This document shows positions 1-6,297 of a DNA stretch of 9,393 nucleotides, piece by piece. Source of the DNA: Coxiellaceae bacterium. Its GTDB lineage: Bacteria > Pseudomonadota > Gammaproteobacteria > Coxiellales > Coxiellaceae. A program made the translations under genes and the position numbers. Location of the stretch: NCBI GenBank assembly GCA_014238325.1, contig JABABH010000236.1, positions 1 to 9,393 on the forward strand. The letters run 5' to 3'. The first letter of the stretch is position 1, and each line of letters begins with the position of its first letter. The notes under the pieces were generated by a model. The model had not been told where the DNA came from. It saw only the letters and a list, made by a program, of their open reading frames with translations, and did not search any database.

Positions 1-1
1 A

Positions 2-409
2 ATTGTGATGACAAACGGTTGTTTTGATCTCTTGCATTGGGGACATCTACAATATTTATCTGCAGCTAAGGCGTTAGGTGATCGTTTGATTGTGGCCGTG
101 AATGATGATGCTTCTGTTACTCGGCTAAAAGGAAAAGAACGGCCTTTAAACAACATCTTTGCACGTATGGCCGTGCTGGCTGCTTTAGAAAATGTGGATG
201 GGGTCATTTCTTTTTCTGAAGATACACCGCACCAATTAATTCAAGACGTCTTGCCCGATGTTCTAGTCAAGGGTGCAGATTATGCCATTGAAAATGTGGT
301 GGGTGCTGATATCGTACGGAACTATGGTGGCCAGGTCTTAACGCTTCCTTTGGTGCCAGCCTATTCCACTTCGCAGTTAATCGAAAAAATGCGAGGAGCA
401 AAGTTATGA
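2..409 (+). CDS. hldE: D-glycero-beta-D-manno-heptose 1-phosphate adenylyltransferase (HldE/RfaE C-terminal domain), 5' end missing
   Basis: This is the nucleotidyltransferase domain that activates heptose 1-phosphate with ATP to ADP-heptose for LPS core synthesis in the cytoplasm. The frame is open to the left edge. The residues before the nearest GTG/ATG (positions 5 and 8) read I-V-M-T-N-G-C-F-D, matching the interior of the family's first strand, so those codons are not the true start and the gene begins outside the window. The nucleotide-binding HxGH motif is HWGH at 35-46. Further family landmarks are RLKG, the ED-TP segment and LVKGADY, with a C-terminal YSTSQLIEK resembling the usual STT-x-II motif. 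Whether the missing part carries the kinase domain of bifunctional HldE cannot be seen. The stop overlaps the start of hldD by 4 nt (ATGA), so the two are surely co-translated. Confidence 0.9.
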   Translation: MVMTNGCFDLLHWGHLQYLSAAKALGDRLIVAVNDDASVTRLKGKERPLNNIFARMAVLAALENVDGVISFSEDTPHQLIQDVLPDVLVKGADYAIENVVGADIVRNYGGQVLTLPLVPAYSTSQLIEKMRGAKL

Positions 410-1368
410 TGATGGTTACGGGTGCAGCGGGATTGATTGGGAGTCATATTATCTCTGGGCTGAATGCTCGAGGATACACAGATATTATCGCGATAGATGA
501 TTTAAGCCATGGCAAGAAGTTTTATAATTTAGCCGTGAATCAATATGCGGACTACTTAGATTATGAAGACTTTCTTCAAAGCATCATGAAAAATGATAGC
601 TTTGGTTCTACGATCGATGGCATCTTTCATCAGGGTGCTTGTGCAGACACCACGGAGTGGAATGGTCGATATATGATGCAGAATAACTACGAATATTCGA
701 AGCAGCTTTTGCATTATTGTCTCAGGCATAACGTACCTTTAGTTTACGCATCGAGTGCTGCAGTTTATGGTCGTTCTTTGGAAAAGAAAAGGGTCAGTAT
801 CGAGCCTTTGAATGTCTATGCGTATTCAAAATCTTTGTTTGACCATTATTGCACCCCTTATATGAAGGAGCCTAATAGTTTAGTGACGGGTTTACGTTAT
901 TTTAATGTCTATGGTCCTCGTGAACAGCATAAGGGGTCAATGGCGAGCATGCCCTATCAAGCGATGATGCAATTAAAGCGTGAAGGTACCATACAATTAT
1001 TTGGGGAATATAATGGCTATCCGCCAGGGGAACAAACGCGAGATTTTGTATGGGTGGGTGATGTGGCGCAAGTGAATTTGTGGTGCCTAGATCACGTTGG
1101 GCAATGTGGTGGCATTTTTGACGTTGGCACGGGGCAAGCAAATTCTTTTAATACCTTAGCTTCCATATTGATCCGATTACATGGCTCTGGAGACATTCAA
1201 TATATTCCGTTTCCAGCGCGATTGAAATCCGCTTATCAGAGTTATACCTGCGCTGATCTTAGCCCATTGCGTCAAAGAGGGTATGATGAGCCCTTCCAAT
1301 CTCTCGACGCCGGATTAACCCAGTATTTTCATGAACACATGCCTTTGCTGCTGGGCGAATGTGAGTAG
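406..1368 (+). CDS. hldD: ADP-L-glycero-D-manno-heptose 6-epimerase
   Basis: HldD (RfaD) is an NADP-dependent short-chain dehydrogenase-type epimerase that converts ADP-D,D-heptose to ADP-L,D-heptose, the last step in making the LPS inner-core donor. The 320-residue product has near the usual length. An N-terminal Rossmann motif TGAAGLIG lies at about residues 5-12. DLSHGKKF follows, where the family has D-N-L-x-x-G-x-K-F. The catalytic S116/S117 region reads YASSAAVYG, and the YxxxK pair is Y138/K142 (YAYSK). Other hallmarks are TTEWNGRYMM, YFNVYGPRE-x-HKGSMAS and RDFVWVGDVA. The start at 406 is preceded by GAGGAG (393-398) with 7-nt spacing; two further in-frame ATGs follow at once, but 406 gives the usual N-terminus. 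It overlaps the heptose adenylyltransferase gene and converges on icmX with only 61 nt between them. Confidence 0.96.
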   Translation: MMMVTGAAGLIGSHIISGLNARGYTDIIAIDDLSHGKKFYNLAVNQYADYLDYEDFLQSIMKNDSFGSTIDGIFHQGACADTTEWNGRYMMQNNYEYSKQLLHYCLRHNVPLVYASSAAVYGRSLEKKRVSIEPLNVYAYSKSLFDHYCTPYMKEPNSLVTGLRYFNVYGPREQHKGSMASMPYQAMMQLKREGTIQLFGEYNGYPPGEQTRDFVWVGDVAQVNLWCLDHVGQCGGIFDVGTGQANSFNTLASILIRLHGSGDIQYIPFPARLKSAYQSYTCADLSPLRQRGYDEPFQSLDAGLTQYFHEHMPLLLGECE

Positions 1369-1429
1369 CTTCTCCGATTTTTCCTTGCATTTGGGTGGTT
1401 TTAGCGAGCATCATCGGTGATATGGGAAG

Positions 1430-2542
1430 TTATGAATGGCCGTCGATTTGCTCCGTAATTTTCTGTCGTTGGGTCGCATCTTGTGCATGGATAGTATTGG
1501 CGATGCGGTCATTAAGGTCTTTGGTGAGGGTTTCAAAAGAAGTATGAGAGAGTTGTAAGGCTAAGCTTGTGAGCAGTGTCATAGTGGTTAATATGCGCTC
1601 ATTGGTTATTCGGTCATCATAAAGGGACTGTCGGATATCGGCTAGTACGCGTAGTTGCTCGCGCTCTATATCAGCGGTAGAGGCAGTTTTGGTTTGATTA
1701 AGCCAATGAGGATCATCAGCGCGATTGGCTTTTTGTCGCATCAACTCAAGAAGGCTCACCATCTTTCCATGCTGCATGACCGGTGTGCGTTCACTGACTA
1801 ACATATTAATATTGCTTAATAATAAGGATTCTTCTGCAATTTTTGATCGACGTGCAATTTGATAGCGTTGATACTCGGGCATTTTTTCTAAGCGTTCCTT
1901 TGCATCAGGGCTGCTATGGATCATCTGTTTTAGATTATTCCATTCAACGCCGTCCGTACCGGATGCGTAGAGAAAGAGTAGAAATTGTTTATATTTTTCG
2001 ACAGCATTCTTTTGGTGGTCGTTATATATGGTAGGAGCAAATAAAGCATCAAAATTGAAGGCATCGTTTTCTAGTGGTTTAGGGTGTTGTGATGCGTTGG
2101 AAAAATAGGATAGTGTAGACGGAGTGGACGGCAGGCTATCACTGGCTATGGTTTGGGTGGTGAGTTTTGTGATTAAGTTCGTCGATTTATGCGTCGATTT
2201 TAAGTGATTGGGGACTTCTGTTAGGAAATGGAGGACTTGTTTCTGAGTGTCTTGTTGGGCATCATCATTGGAGATACTGCGAATTTTTTCCATATTATAC
2301 GGGTTTGTATTAAAAAGCGATTCATAATCTGTATGAGCTTGAGTTTGCACAGATGAGACTTTGAGATTCGTTAAATGTTGATTCAAGCGATTGATATTAC
2401 TAGAAAAGTCTTGGGAAAGGAGATCGACCATCTCTTTTCGGGAAAGATCAGCCAATGGAGGAGTTTGGCTTGAATCCGCGTAACCCCAGGGCATATAGCA
2501 TGATAAAAGCAGAAGAGAGATCAGTAATTTTCTTATATTCAT
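1430..2542 (-). CDS. icmX: Dot/Icm secretion protein IcmX (periplasmic)
   Basis: The 370-residue product looks like IcmX, a periplasmic protein needed for Dot/Icm function in Legionella. It is shorter than the Legionella protein as I recall it (about 460 residues). The N-terminus has a basic start and a hydrophobic run, then a plausible signal peptidase I site after GYA (about residue 22). An LLSC at residues 12-15 also resembles a lipobox. Family resemblance is clearest in the second half: a KYKQFLLFLYASG segment, YQIARRSKIAEESLLLSNINML, then DPHWLNQ and IEREQLRVLADIRQSLYDDRITNERIL. The middle is low-complexity and rich in Ser, Thr and Asn. The ATG at 2542 has GAGAG 8 nt upstream and follows the unknown gene by 15 nt. 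It is the last gene of the icmW operon. Family assignment also rests on its position beside icmW. Confidence 0.82.
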   Translation of the reverse strand: MNIRKLLISLLLLSCYMPWGYADSSQTPPLADLSRKEMVDLLSQDFSSNINRLNQHLTNLKVSSVQTQAHTDYESLFNTNPYNMEKIRSISNDDAQQDTQKQVLHFLTEVPNHLKSTHKSTNLITKLTTQTIASDSLPSTPSTLSYFSNASQHPKPLENDAFNFDALFAPTIYNDHQKNAVEKYKQFLLFLYASGTDGVEWNNLKQMIHSSPDAKERLEKMPEYQRYQIARRSKIAEESLLLSNINMLVSERTPVMQHGKMVSLLELMRQKANRADDPHWLNQTKTASTADIEREQLRVLADIRQSLYDDRITNERILTTMTLLTSLALQLSHTSFETLTKDLNDRIANTIHAQDATQRQKITEQIDGHS

Positions 2543-2557
2543 GTGATGTACTCTCAG

Positions 2558-3097
2558 TTAAAACCAATTAATAGATTGTTGATCAGATACAGAGTTGGAG
2601 TCGTGGGATGAGTCACGAGTCGATGGCTCTTCTTCAGGGGTGCGGGGTACTGTGACTCCTGAAGGGCGCCATTGAGTCCGGTGGGTCAATGGAGCTTGGT
2701 ATAAAATTTTGCGTGGATGGTGAGGCTTGGGATTGAAAGTCGATAATGAAGAATTATCAGGCCTATTAGACGAGAGGTGCTTGACCTCTTGGACAGCTAA
2801 ATTTGTTTTAAAGCTCTGTGTGGTCAGCCATTCTAGACACTGGTGTGTGCTTGAATTATAATCAAATCCTTGGTTTGGGCTACACGAATCTGCGTCCATG
2901 CAGCTATTTATGACAGTAGCTAACTCAGTTAAAACATCCAACTTTTTGTCTTTATTTGCTTTTTCTAGCTTCTTTTCAAACAAGTCGTGCTGACGGATAT
3001 AAGTTTGACAGAGTGTGGCAGCGGGTGATGCTGCATAAGCAACCATGAAATTCGGTAAGGCTAATACGAGTAAAATCGTTAACATCAATCGAGACAT
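2558..3097 (-). CDS. Unrecognised exported four-cysteine protein between icmW and icmX
   Basis: I do not recognise this 179-residue protein. It starts with a clear signal peptide: hydrophobic residues about 4-20, with a probable cut after VAYA near residue 22. It is therefore predicted to be periplasmic or secreted. The mature part has a charged, probably helical stretch (about 31-65) and four cysteines at 30, 66, 72 and 87, suggesting two disulfides. Residues from about 100 to the end are low-complexity, rich in Pro, Ser, Thr, His and Asp, and probably disordered, ending in a hydrophobic INWF. Its ATG overlaps the icmW stop by one base (TAATG), with AGAGGA 9 nt upstream, so translation should be coupled to icmW. 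As I recall, icmW and icmX are directly adjacent in Legionella and Coxiella, so this gene appears to be a lineage-specific addition. A role in the periplasmic part of the secretion machine is inference from position. Confidence 0.85.
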   Translation of the reverse strand: MSRLMLTILLVLALPNFMVAYAASPAATLCQTYIRQHDLFEKKLEKANKDKKLDVLTELATVINSCMDADSCSPNQGFDYNSSTHQCLEWLTTQSFKTNLAVQEVKHLSSNRPDNSSLSTFNPKPHHPRKILYQAPLTHRTQWRPSGVTVPRTPEEEPSTRDSSHDSNSVSDQQSINWF

Positions 3098-3543
3098 TAA
3101 ATGGGTTCCTCTAATACGTCTGTGATCAGCTTTAATCGCTTAGGTGAGAAGATACGGTAAAGTAAACGAAGGCGTTCAAAGATAACGTTGCGCTGCATCA
3201 GAAATTTAGCCGCATGATCCGATGACTCCGGGTGCTCTTGCGCGTATTGCAGTATTTTGGAAGCCGTTCCCGGTAAGGCCATATCCAAGTGCATGAGTAT
3301 GCTTAAGCCTCGACCCGTTGAGATATTAGCGATCAATTCAATGATAGCAGAGGTTTCTTCTAGATCAAGTTTATTAATATTTTCAAAGGTTTCCCCTAAT
3401 TTTTTTAAGGCAGTTTCTAGCTCATTGTTACCGTCGAGTGTCCAATCCTCAACACTTTCCATAAATGCGATCACACGATAGATGCTAGAATCTTGATACT
3501 CATTCCAAAATTTATGAACGGCTTGATGACTGAAGTCAGGCAT
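3097..3543 (-). CDS. icmW: Dot/Icm effector adaptor IcmW
   Basis: IcmW is a small acidic cytoplasmic protein. With IcmS it forms the adaptor that binds many effectors and hands them to the type IV coupling complex (DotL/DotM/DotN). The 148-residue length matches the family (about 150). Strong family signatures are an N-terminal MPDFSHQA, the run IYRVIAFMESVEDWTLDGN at about residues 21-39, a GRGL segment near 78, and RNVIFERLRLLYRIFSPKRLKL near the C-terminus. No signal peptide or membrane segment is present. The start at 3543 has only a weak AAGAG 9 nt upstream, and the bases just before the ATG read CCTCC, the reverse of a ribosome-binding site. It is first in a minus-strand operon, followed by the unknown exported gene and icmX, and is divergent from icmV as in Legionella. 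Confidence 0.95.
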   Translation of the reverse strand: MPDFSHQAVHKFWNEYQDSSIYRVIAFMESVEDWTLDGNNELETALKKLGETFENINKLDLEETSAIIELIANISTGRGLSILMHLDMALPGTASKILQYAQEHPESSDHAAKFLMQRNVIFERLRLLYRIFSPKRLKLITDVLEEPI

Positions 3544-3786
3544 GTAGGAGGACTCTTATAAGGTTAGTTCAGCTTTAGGCTATCTAGAATTGTCTAAAGT
3601 GTAACTAAAAAACCACGATTTGGCTAGTGAATAACCAATTCGATCATTTTTTGTTCAATTTTTGGTTGGGGTGGTTGAGTATAGCGGAATCATGCTAAGC
3701 GAGGCCATAGTAGGCATCAAGTTGCAGATGTAGGCTTGTTTTTCATGGAGATAGAGGAGATTGCTAACCTCTTAGTAGGGTAAATA

Positions 3787-3802
3787 TTTAAGCTTAATTT
3801 CA
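3787..3802. promoter_or_regulatory. Possible PmrA-like box / TTAAGCTTAA palindrome
   Basis: A perfect 10-bp palindrome, TTAAGCTTAA, lies at 3788-3797. The 16 bases at 3787-3802 (TTTAA GC TT AA TTTCA) match 9 of 12 fixed positions of the tandem PmrA box cTTAA-N2-TT-N2-cTTAA described for Coxiella Dot/Icm promoters. The surrounding DNA is very AT-rich, so a chance match is quite possible. It lies about 110 bases upstream of the best icmV -35, further than expected for a classical activator site. Confidence 0.25.
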
Positions 3803-3865
3803 TTTAGTTTGATATTTTATTTGCCATTTTTTGGATAGTAGAGTTACAATATATAACCAAATCAG

Positions 3866-3879
3866 TGTGAATCATCACA
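3866..3879. promoter_or_regulatory. Dyad TGTGA-N4-TCACA upstream of the icmV promoter
   Basis: Perfect 5-bp inverted repeats TGTGA and TCACA are separated by ATCA. The half-sites are those of CRP, but the spacing is 4 rather than 6, so it is not a standard CRP site. The dyad ends 34 bases before the proposed -35 (3914), a typical place for an activator or repressor. A second overlapping imperfect dyad (ATCAT-CAC-ATGAT, 3871-3883) is also present. Function is inference. Confidence 0.3.
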
Positions 3880-3913
3880 TGATCAGATGCTACAAGGCTA
3901 TATAGTTCTCACA

Positions 3914-3941
3914 TTGACGCCTTCATGCTTCTATAAATAAT
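3914..3941 (+). promoter_or_regulatory. Probable sigma70 promoter of icmV-dotA
   Basis: TTGACG (3914-3919) and AATAAT (3936-3941) are 16 bases apart. Each matches the sigma70 consensus at five of six positions. Transcription would start near 3948, leaving a leader of about 44 bases before the icmV ATG. No other pair in the intergenic region facing icmV is as good. Confidence 0.5.
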
Positions 3942-3991
3942 GCGTAAACATATTCCTTAATTGTTCGTATTATCAATTAGTTAGTGTATAT

Positions 3992-4450
3992 ATGACAATC
4001 AAAAAACTTATAGGTCGGCTTTTCTTTGGTGTACGTATACGCCAATGGATGGGTTATGATCAGATCGTAGGCAACTTGGGTTTTATACAAACGATCTTTG
4101 CTTTATTCTCGAAGAAAATTATAAAGCGGTCTGATCAATCCGCAGAAAGCTTTGAAATGAGTCTGCAGCGCCTAGGGCTTACTGAGCAAGATTTGAAGCA
4201 TCGCATGCGGATATCTCGTCAATTGATTGCATTTTATATATGCTTAGCGATAGTGGCTTTTTCTTATACGATCTTCATATTTCATCGTGGTTTTTGGATT
4301 ACGGGCTTCATGTGTAGCATGCTTACATTATTGTTTCTGGGCTATACATTCCGTGAGCACTTTAATTATTTTCAAATGAAGCAAAGACGTTTGGGCTGTA
4401 CCTTCCAAGAGTGGTTAGCCTGGGTCGGCAGAGGAGGAAAAGTCAAATGA
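3992..4450 (+). CDS. icmV: Dot/Icm inner-membrane protein IcmV
   Basis: IcmV is a small inner-membrane protein of the Dot/Icm system, encoded next to dotA in Legionella. The 152-residue product has the family length (about 150). It has a basic N-terminal region (about 1-50), then two closely spaced hydrophobic segments near residues 76-92 and 97-116 forming a membrane hairpin. The most conserved part follows, HFNYFQMKQRRLGCTFQEW at about 123-141, matching the IcmV C-terminal signature. The ATG at 3992 has no strong ribosome-binding site, but it gives the expected N-terminus and lies about 44 nt after a plausible transcription start. The stop overlaps the preferred dotA ATG by 4 nt (ATGA), and the dotA ribosome-binding site lies within the icmV end. 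Confidence 0.9.
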   Translation: MTIKKLIGRLFFGVRIRQWMGYDQIVGNLGFIQTIFALFSKKIIKRSDQSAESFEMSLQRLGLTEQDLKHRMRISRQLIAFYICLAIVAFSYTIFIFHRGFWITGFMCSMLTLLFLGYTFREHFNYFQMKQRRLGCTFQEWLAWVGRGGKVK

Positions 4451-6288
4451 GAAAGTGGTTTTTTTTAATACTTTTCTTGCTATTTGGTACCTTGTCTTGT
4501 TCTTCCGCATCGAATCATGCGAGTGATTTCTTTTCTAATAATACCGCGATGAATACCCATGGCGACGCTTCTATCAGCATTTTAGAGCAAGTATTTGGCA
4601 GCGTAGGCAATGTTTTGCATGGTAGCAGTGGACAAATGCTTGTCCATCTTTTTTATAAATTTAACCAGGGATTAACCGTCATTTCTGGTTTATGGTTGAT
4701 TTTTATTTTGTGCATGGTGGTATTTCGATCGGCTCAAGAAGGCTCGTTCATGAGCGCTAATAAACAAGTGCCTATGCTGTGTTTGCGCGTGGCTATTGCC
4801 TGTTCTTTATTAGTGCCCATCCATATGTCATCCCAAAATCGTCTAGTAGAACCCGTATCACAACCGGCAGGCTATAGCTTATTACAAATTGTTCTGATGA
4901 AAGTCGTGGTATATGGCGTTGGGTTTGCGAATTTAACATGGGATTATGCCCTTGATTTTATGGATAAAGGAGGTGTTTTATGGCGTCCTCCCGCGGGTTC
5001 ATCTGGTACACAAAGTGTCCGTATGACACCGGCTTTACTTAGCAGCGTTCTGGGTAAGGATGAATTAGAAGATACAACAGGCTTAGGTAAGCAGATCTTT
5101 TTTAATGCTGCTTGTATGTATACCAACGAAGCTAATCGGGATAAATTAAAAACGAGCCCAAGCGCAACTTATTTTGTGACACCTAATAATGTCACACACC
5201 GTTTTGACTTTCCGGGGCAAGATGGCCCGACGGCCTGTGGATCGGTTTCATGGAATATCAAGCAAGCTTGTAGCACAACGGGTGGTCATAAACCAACTTG
5301 TGCTGTTGCGAAACAAGCGGTAGGCAGTTTCATCCATCACCTTCTGCCTGCAGCTGAAAGGCAGGTCTGTCGTACGACCAACGCTTCTTCCCAAGCTACC
5401 CCCTATTTTTGTTCTGGTTTAGATCTGAATGATAATACGGTGGATGGGCAGACATTTTTCTCTGCTTTCTTGGACTATATCAATAATATTACCCAGCTGA
5501 TTAATTTAAACTCTTCGGCTTTTAATGCGTCTACACACTTTATTCAAAGAGCAAAGGAAAGAGGTTGGGCTTCTGCAGGGGGTTATTACTGGGATATTTC
5601 GCAAGTGGGAGCCAACGTTAAATCCCAGCTTGACCCGACCACCTACATTCCTAAAGTGACTCCAGCCCAAGATGCAGGTTTTGATCGAGTGGGAACCATA
5701 GCTGCTGCATCACGCGATATCGGTCAGGCTAAGACGCGATTGCTTGCTTATACCGCTAGCAATACAGACAAAGACGTCTTGTCAGAGCAGCATATCTTTG
5801 AGAGCTCCGATAAATCAGGGGCAGGCGCGATGGTGAATGGTATTTTTAATAGTGCGATGGGTAACCTTGGGAGTCTACTGGGCCTATTCCAAAAAGTGAA
5901 CCCTGATGCTGGAGGCACAACCAATCCTATTATCTTTTTACATGCCCTAGGTTCACAATCGATGAGTGTGGCAGGAGCTATGATTCTTGCACCCTTACCC
6001 TTTGTGATTCTAGCTCATGTTGCCGCGAGTTTTGATTTTGGTTTTCAAGTATGGCCAGCAGTGACGGCGGTTTCTTCTTGGATAAGAACCCTGATATATG
6101 CAGTAGCTGGTTTGTTACTGATGGCAGGTATTGTGTTAGCGGTATATCTGCCCATGTATCCCTTTATCATTTACCTATTTGGTATCATTGGTTGGGTGAT
6201 CTCCATTATTGAAGCAATGGTTGCCATGCCTTTGGTCTGTTTGGGTTTAACTCATCCGGATGGTCATGATTTCTTGGGGAAATCTTAA
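4447..6288 (+). CDS. dotA: DotA, N-terminal three quarters (ends at a premature in-frame TAA)
   Basis: DotA is a polytopic inner-membrane protein of the Dot/Icm system (IncI TraY family), essential in Legionella and also exported. This frame gives 613 residues. I chose ATG 4447 over an in-frame GTG at 4411 because GAGGAGG (4431-4437) sits 9 nt before it and the product then starts with a proper signal peptide (MRKWFFLILF...). Hydrophobic segments lie near residues 74-94, 107-125 and 144-165, then a large soluble domain (about 170-500) with six cysteines (223, 264, 275, 285, 308, 322). Further segments follow at 507-527 and, in tight succession, 544-600. Translation ends at codon 614, TAA, right after the conserved THPDGHDFLGK loop. 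The frame then continues without shift for 204 codons of clear DotA sequence. With the stop ignored the protein would be 818 residues. It is therefore a broken or split gene, or there is a base-calling error. Confidence 0.88.
   Translation: MRKWFFLILFLLFGTLSCSSASNHASDFFSNNTAMNTHGDASISILEQVFGSVGNVLHGSSGQMLVHLFYKFNQGLTVISGLWLIFILCMVVFRSAQEGSFMSANKQVPMLCLRVAIACSLLVPIHMSSQNRLVEPVSQPAGYSLLQIVLMKVVVYGVGFANLTWDYALDFMDKGGVLWRPPAGSSGTQSVRMTPALLSSVLGKDELEDTTGLGKQIFFNAACMYTNEANRDKLKTSPSATYFVTPNNVTHRFDFPGQDGPTACGSVSWNIKQACSTTGGHKPTCAVAKQAVGSFIHHLLPAAERQVCRTTNASSQATPYFCSGLDLNDNTVDGQTFFSAFLDYINNITQLINLNSSAFNASTHFIQRAKERGWASAGGYYWDISQVGANVKSQLDPTTYIPKVTPAQDAGFDRVGTIAAASRDIGQAKTRLLAYTASNTDKDVLSEQHIFESSDKSGAGAMVNGIFNSAMGNLGSLLGLFQKVNPDAGGTTNPIIFLHALGSQSMSVAGAMILAPLPFVILAHVAASFDFGFQVWPAVTAVSSWIRTLIYAVAGLLLMAGIVLAVYLPMYPFIIYLFGIIGWVISIIEAMVAMPLVCLGLTHPDGHDFLGKS
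6286..6288 (+). other. dotA: Premature TAA codon interrupting dotA
   Basis: The TAA is codon 614 of the frame starting at 4447 and is followed by CAA. Both flanking segments match DotA without any gap or frame change. In the relatives I recall, the loop reads GK-x-E/Q-x-A here, so one substitution in a GAA or CAA codon would create it. A weak 5-bp dyad TAACA/TGTTA (6286-6290 and 6299-6303) brackets the stop and overlaps the downstream ATG. Confidence 0.85.
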
Positions 6289-6297
6289 CAAGCTTTG

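Larger units (their letters stand above)
3544..3991. other. Divergent icmW/icmV intergenic region
   Basis: This 448-base AT-rich stretch holds no credible gene. It must carry the promoters for both the icmW operon (leftward) and icmV-dotA (rightward). I can support one sigma70-like promoter facing icmV (3914-3941) and two dyads (3788-3797 and 3866-3879). No convincing -35/-10 pair facing icmW was found. A 12-codon ORF at 3745-3783 (+) has no other support. In Legionella the equivalent region is a target of CpxR and in Coxiella Dot/Icm genes are controlled by PmrA, so regulator sites are expected here. Confidence 0.7.

Noticed and set aside
5..10. GTG/ATG at 5 and 8 as the start of the heptose adenylyltransferase gene
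   Set aside because: Residues before and across them match the interior first strand of the domain (I-V-M-T-N-G-C-F-D), so the gene is truncated by the window.
902..1141. Open frames of 60-83 codons opposite real genes (also at 1843-2034, 3257-3481, 4944-5126, 6393-6608, 7065-7316, 7675-7872, 8676-8888)
   Set aside because: Each lies within or across a strongly supported gene in another frame, has no family resemblance and has no separate context.
3745..3783. 12-codon ORF (MEIEEIANLLVG) in the icmW/icmV intergenic region, with a weak AGAGG/CCTCT dyad inside it
   Set aside because: It has no ribosome-binding site at proper spacing and is short enough to occur by chance in AT-rich DNA. The dyad has only 5 bp with a 10-base loop.
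3866..3879. CRP binding site
   Set aside because: The half-sites fit, but the spacer is 4 instead of 6, which places them wrongly on the helix for CRP. Kept only as an unnamed dyad.
4411..4446. GTG start for DotA at 4411, adding 12 residues
   Set aside because: The extension is basic, overlaps icmV coding sequence and hides the signal peptide. ATG 4447 has GAGGAGG 9 nt upstream.
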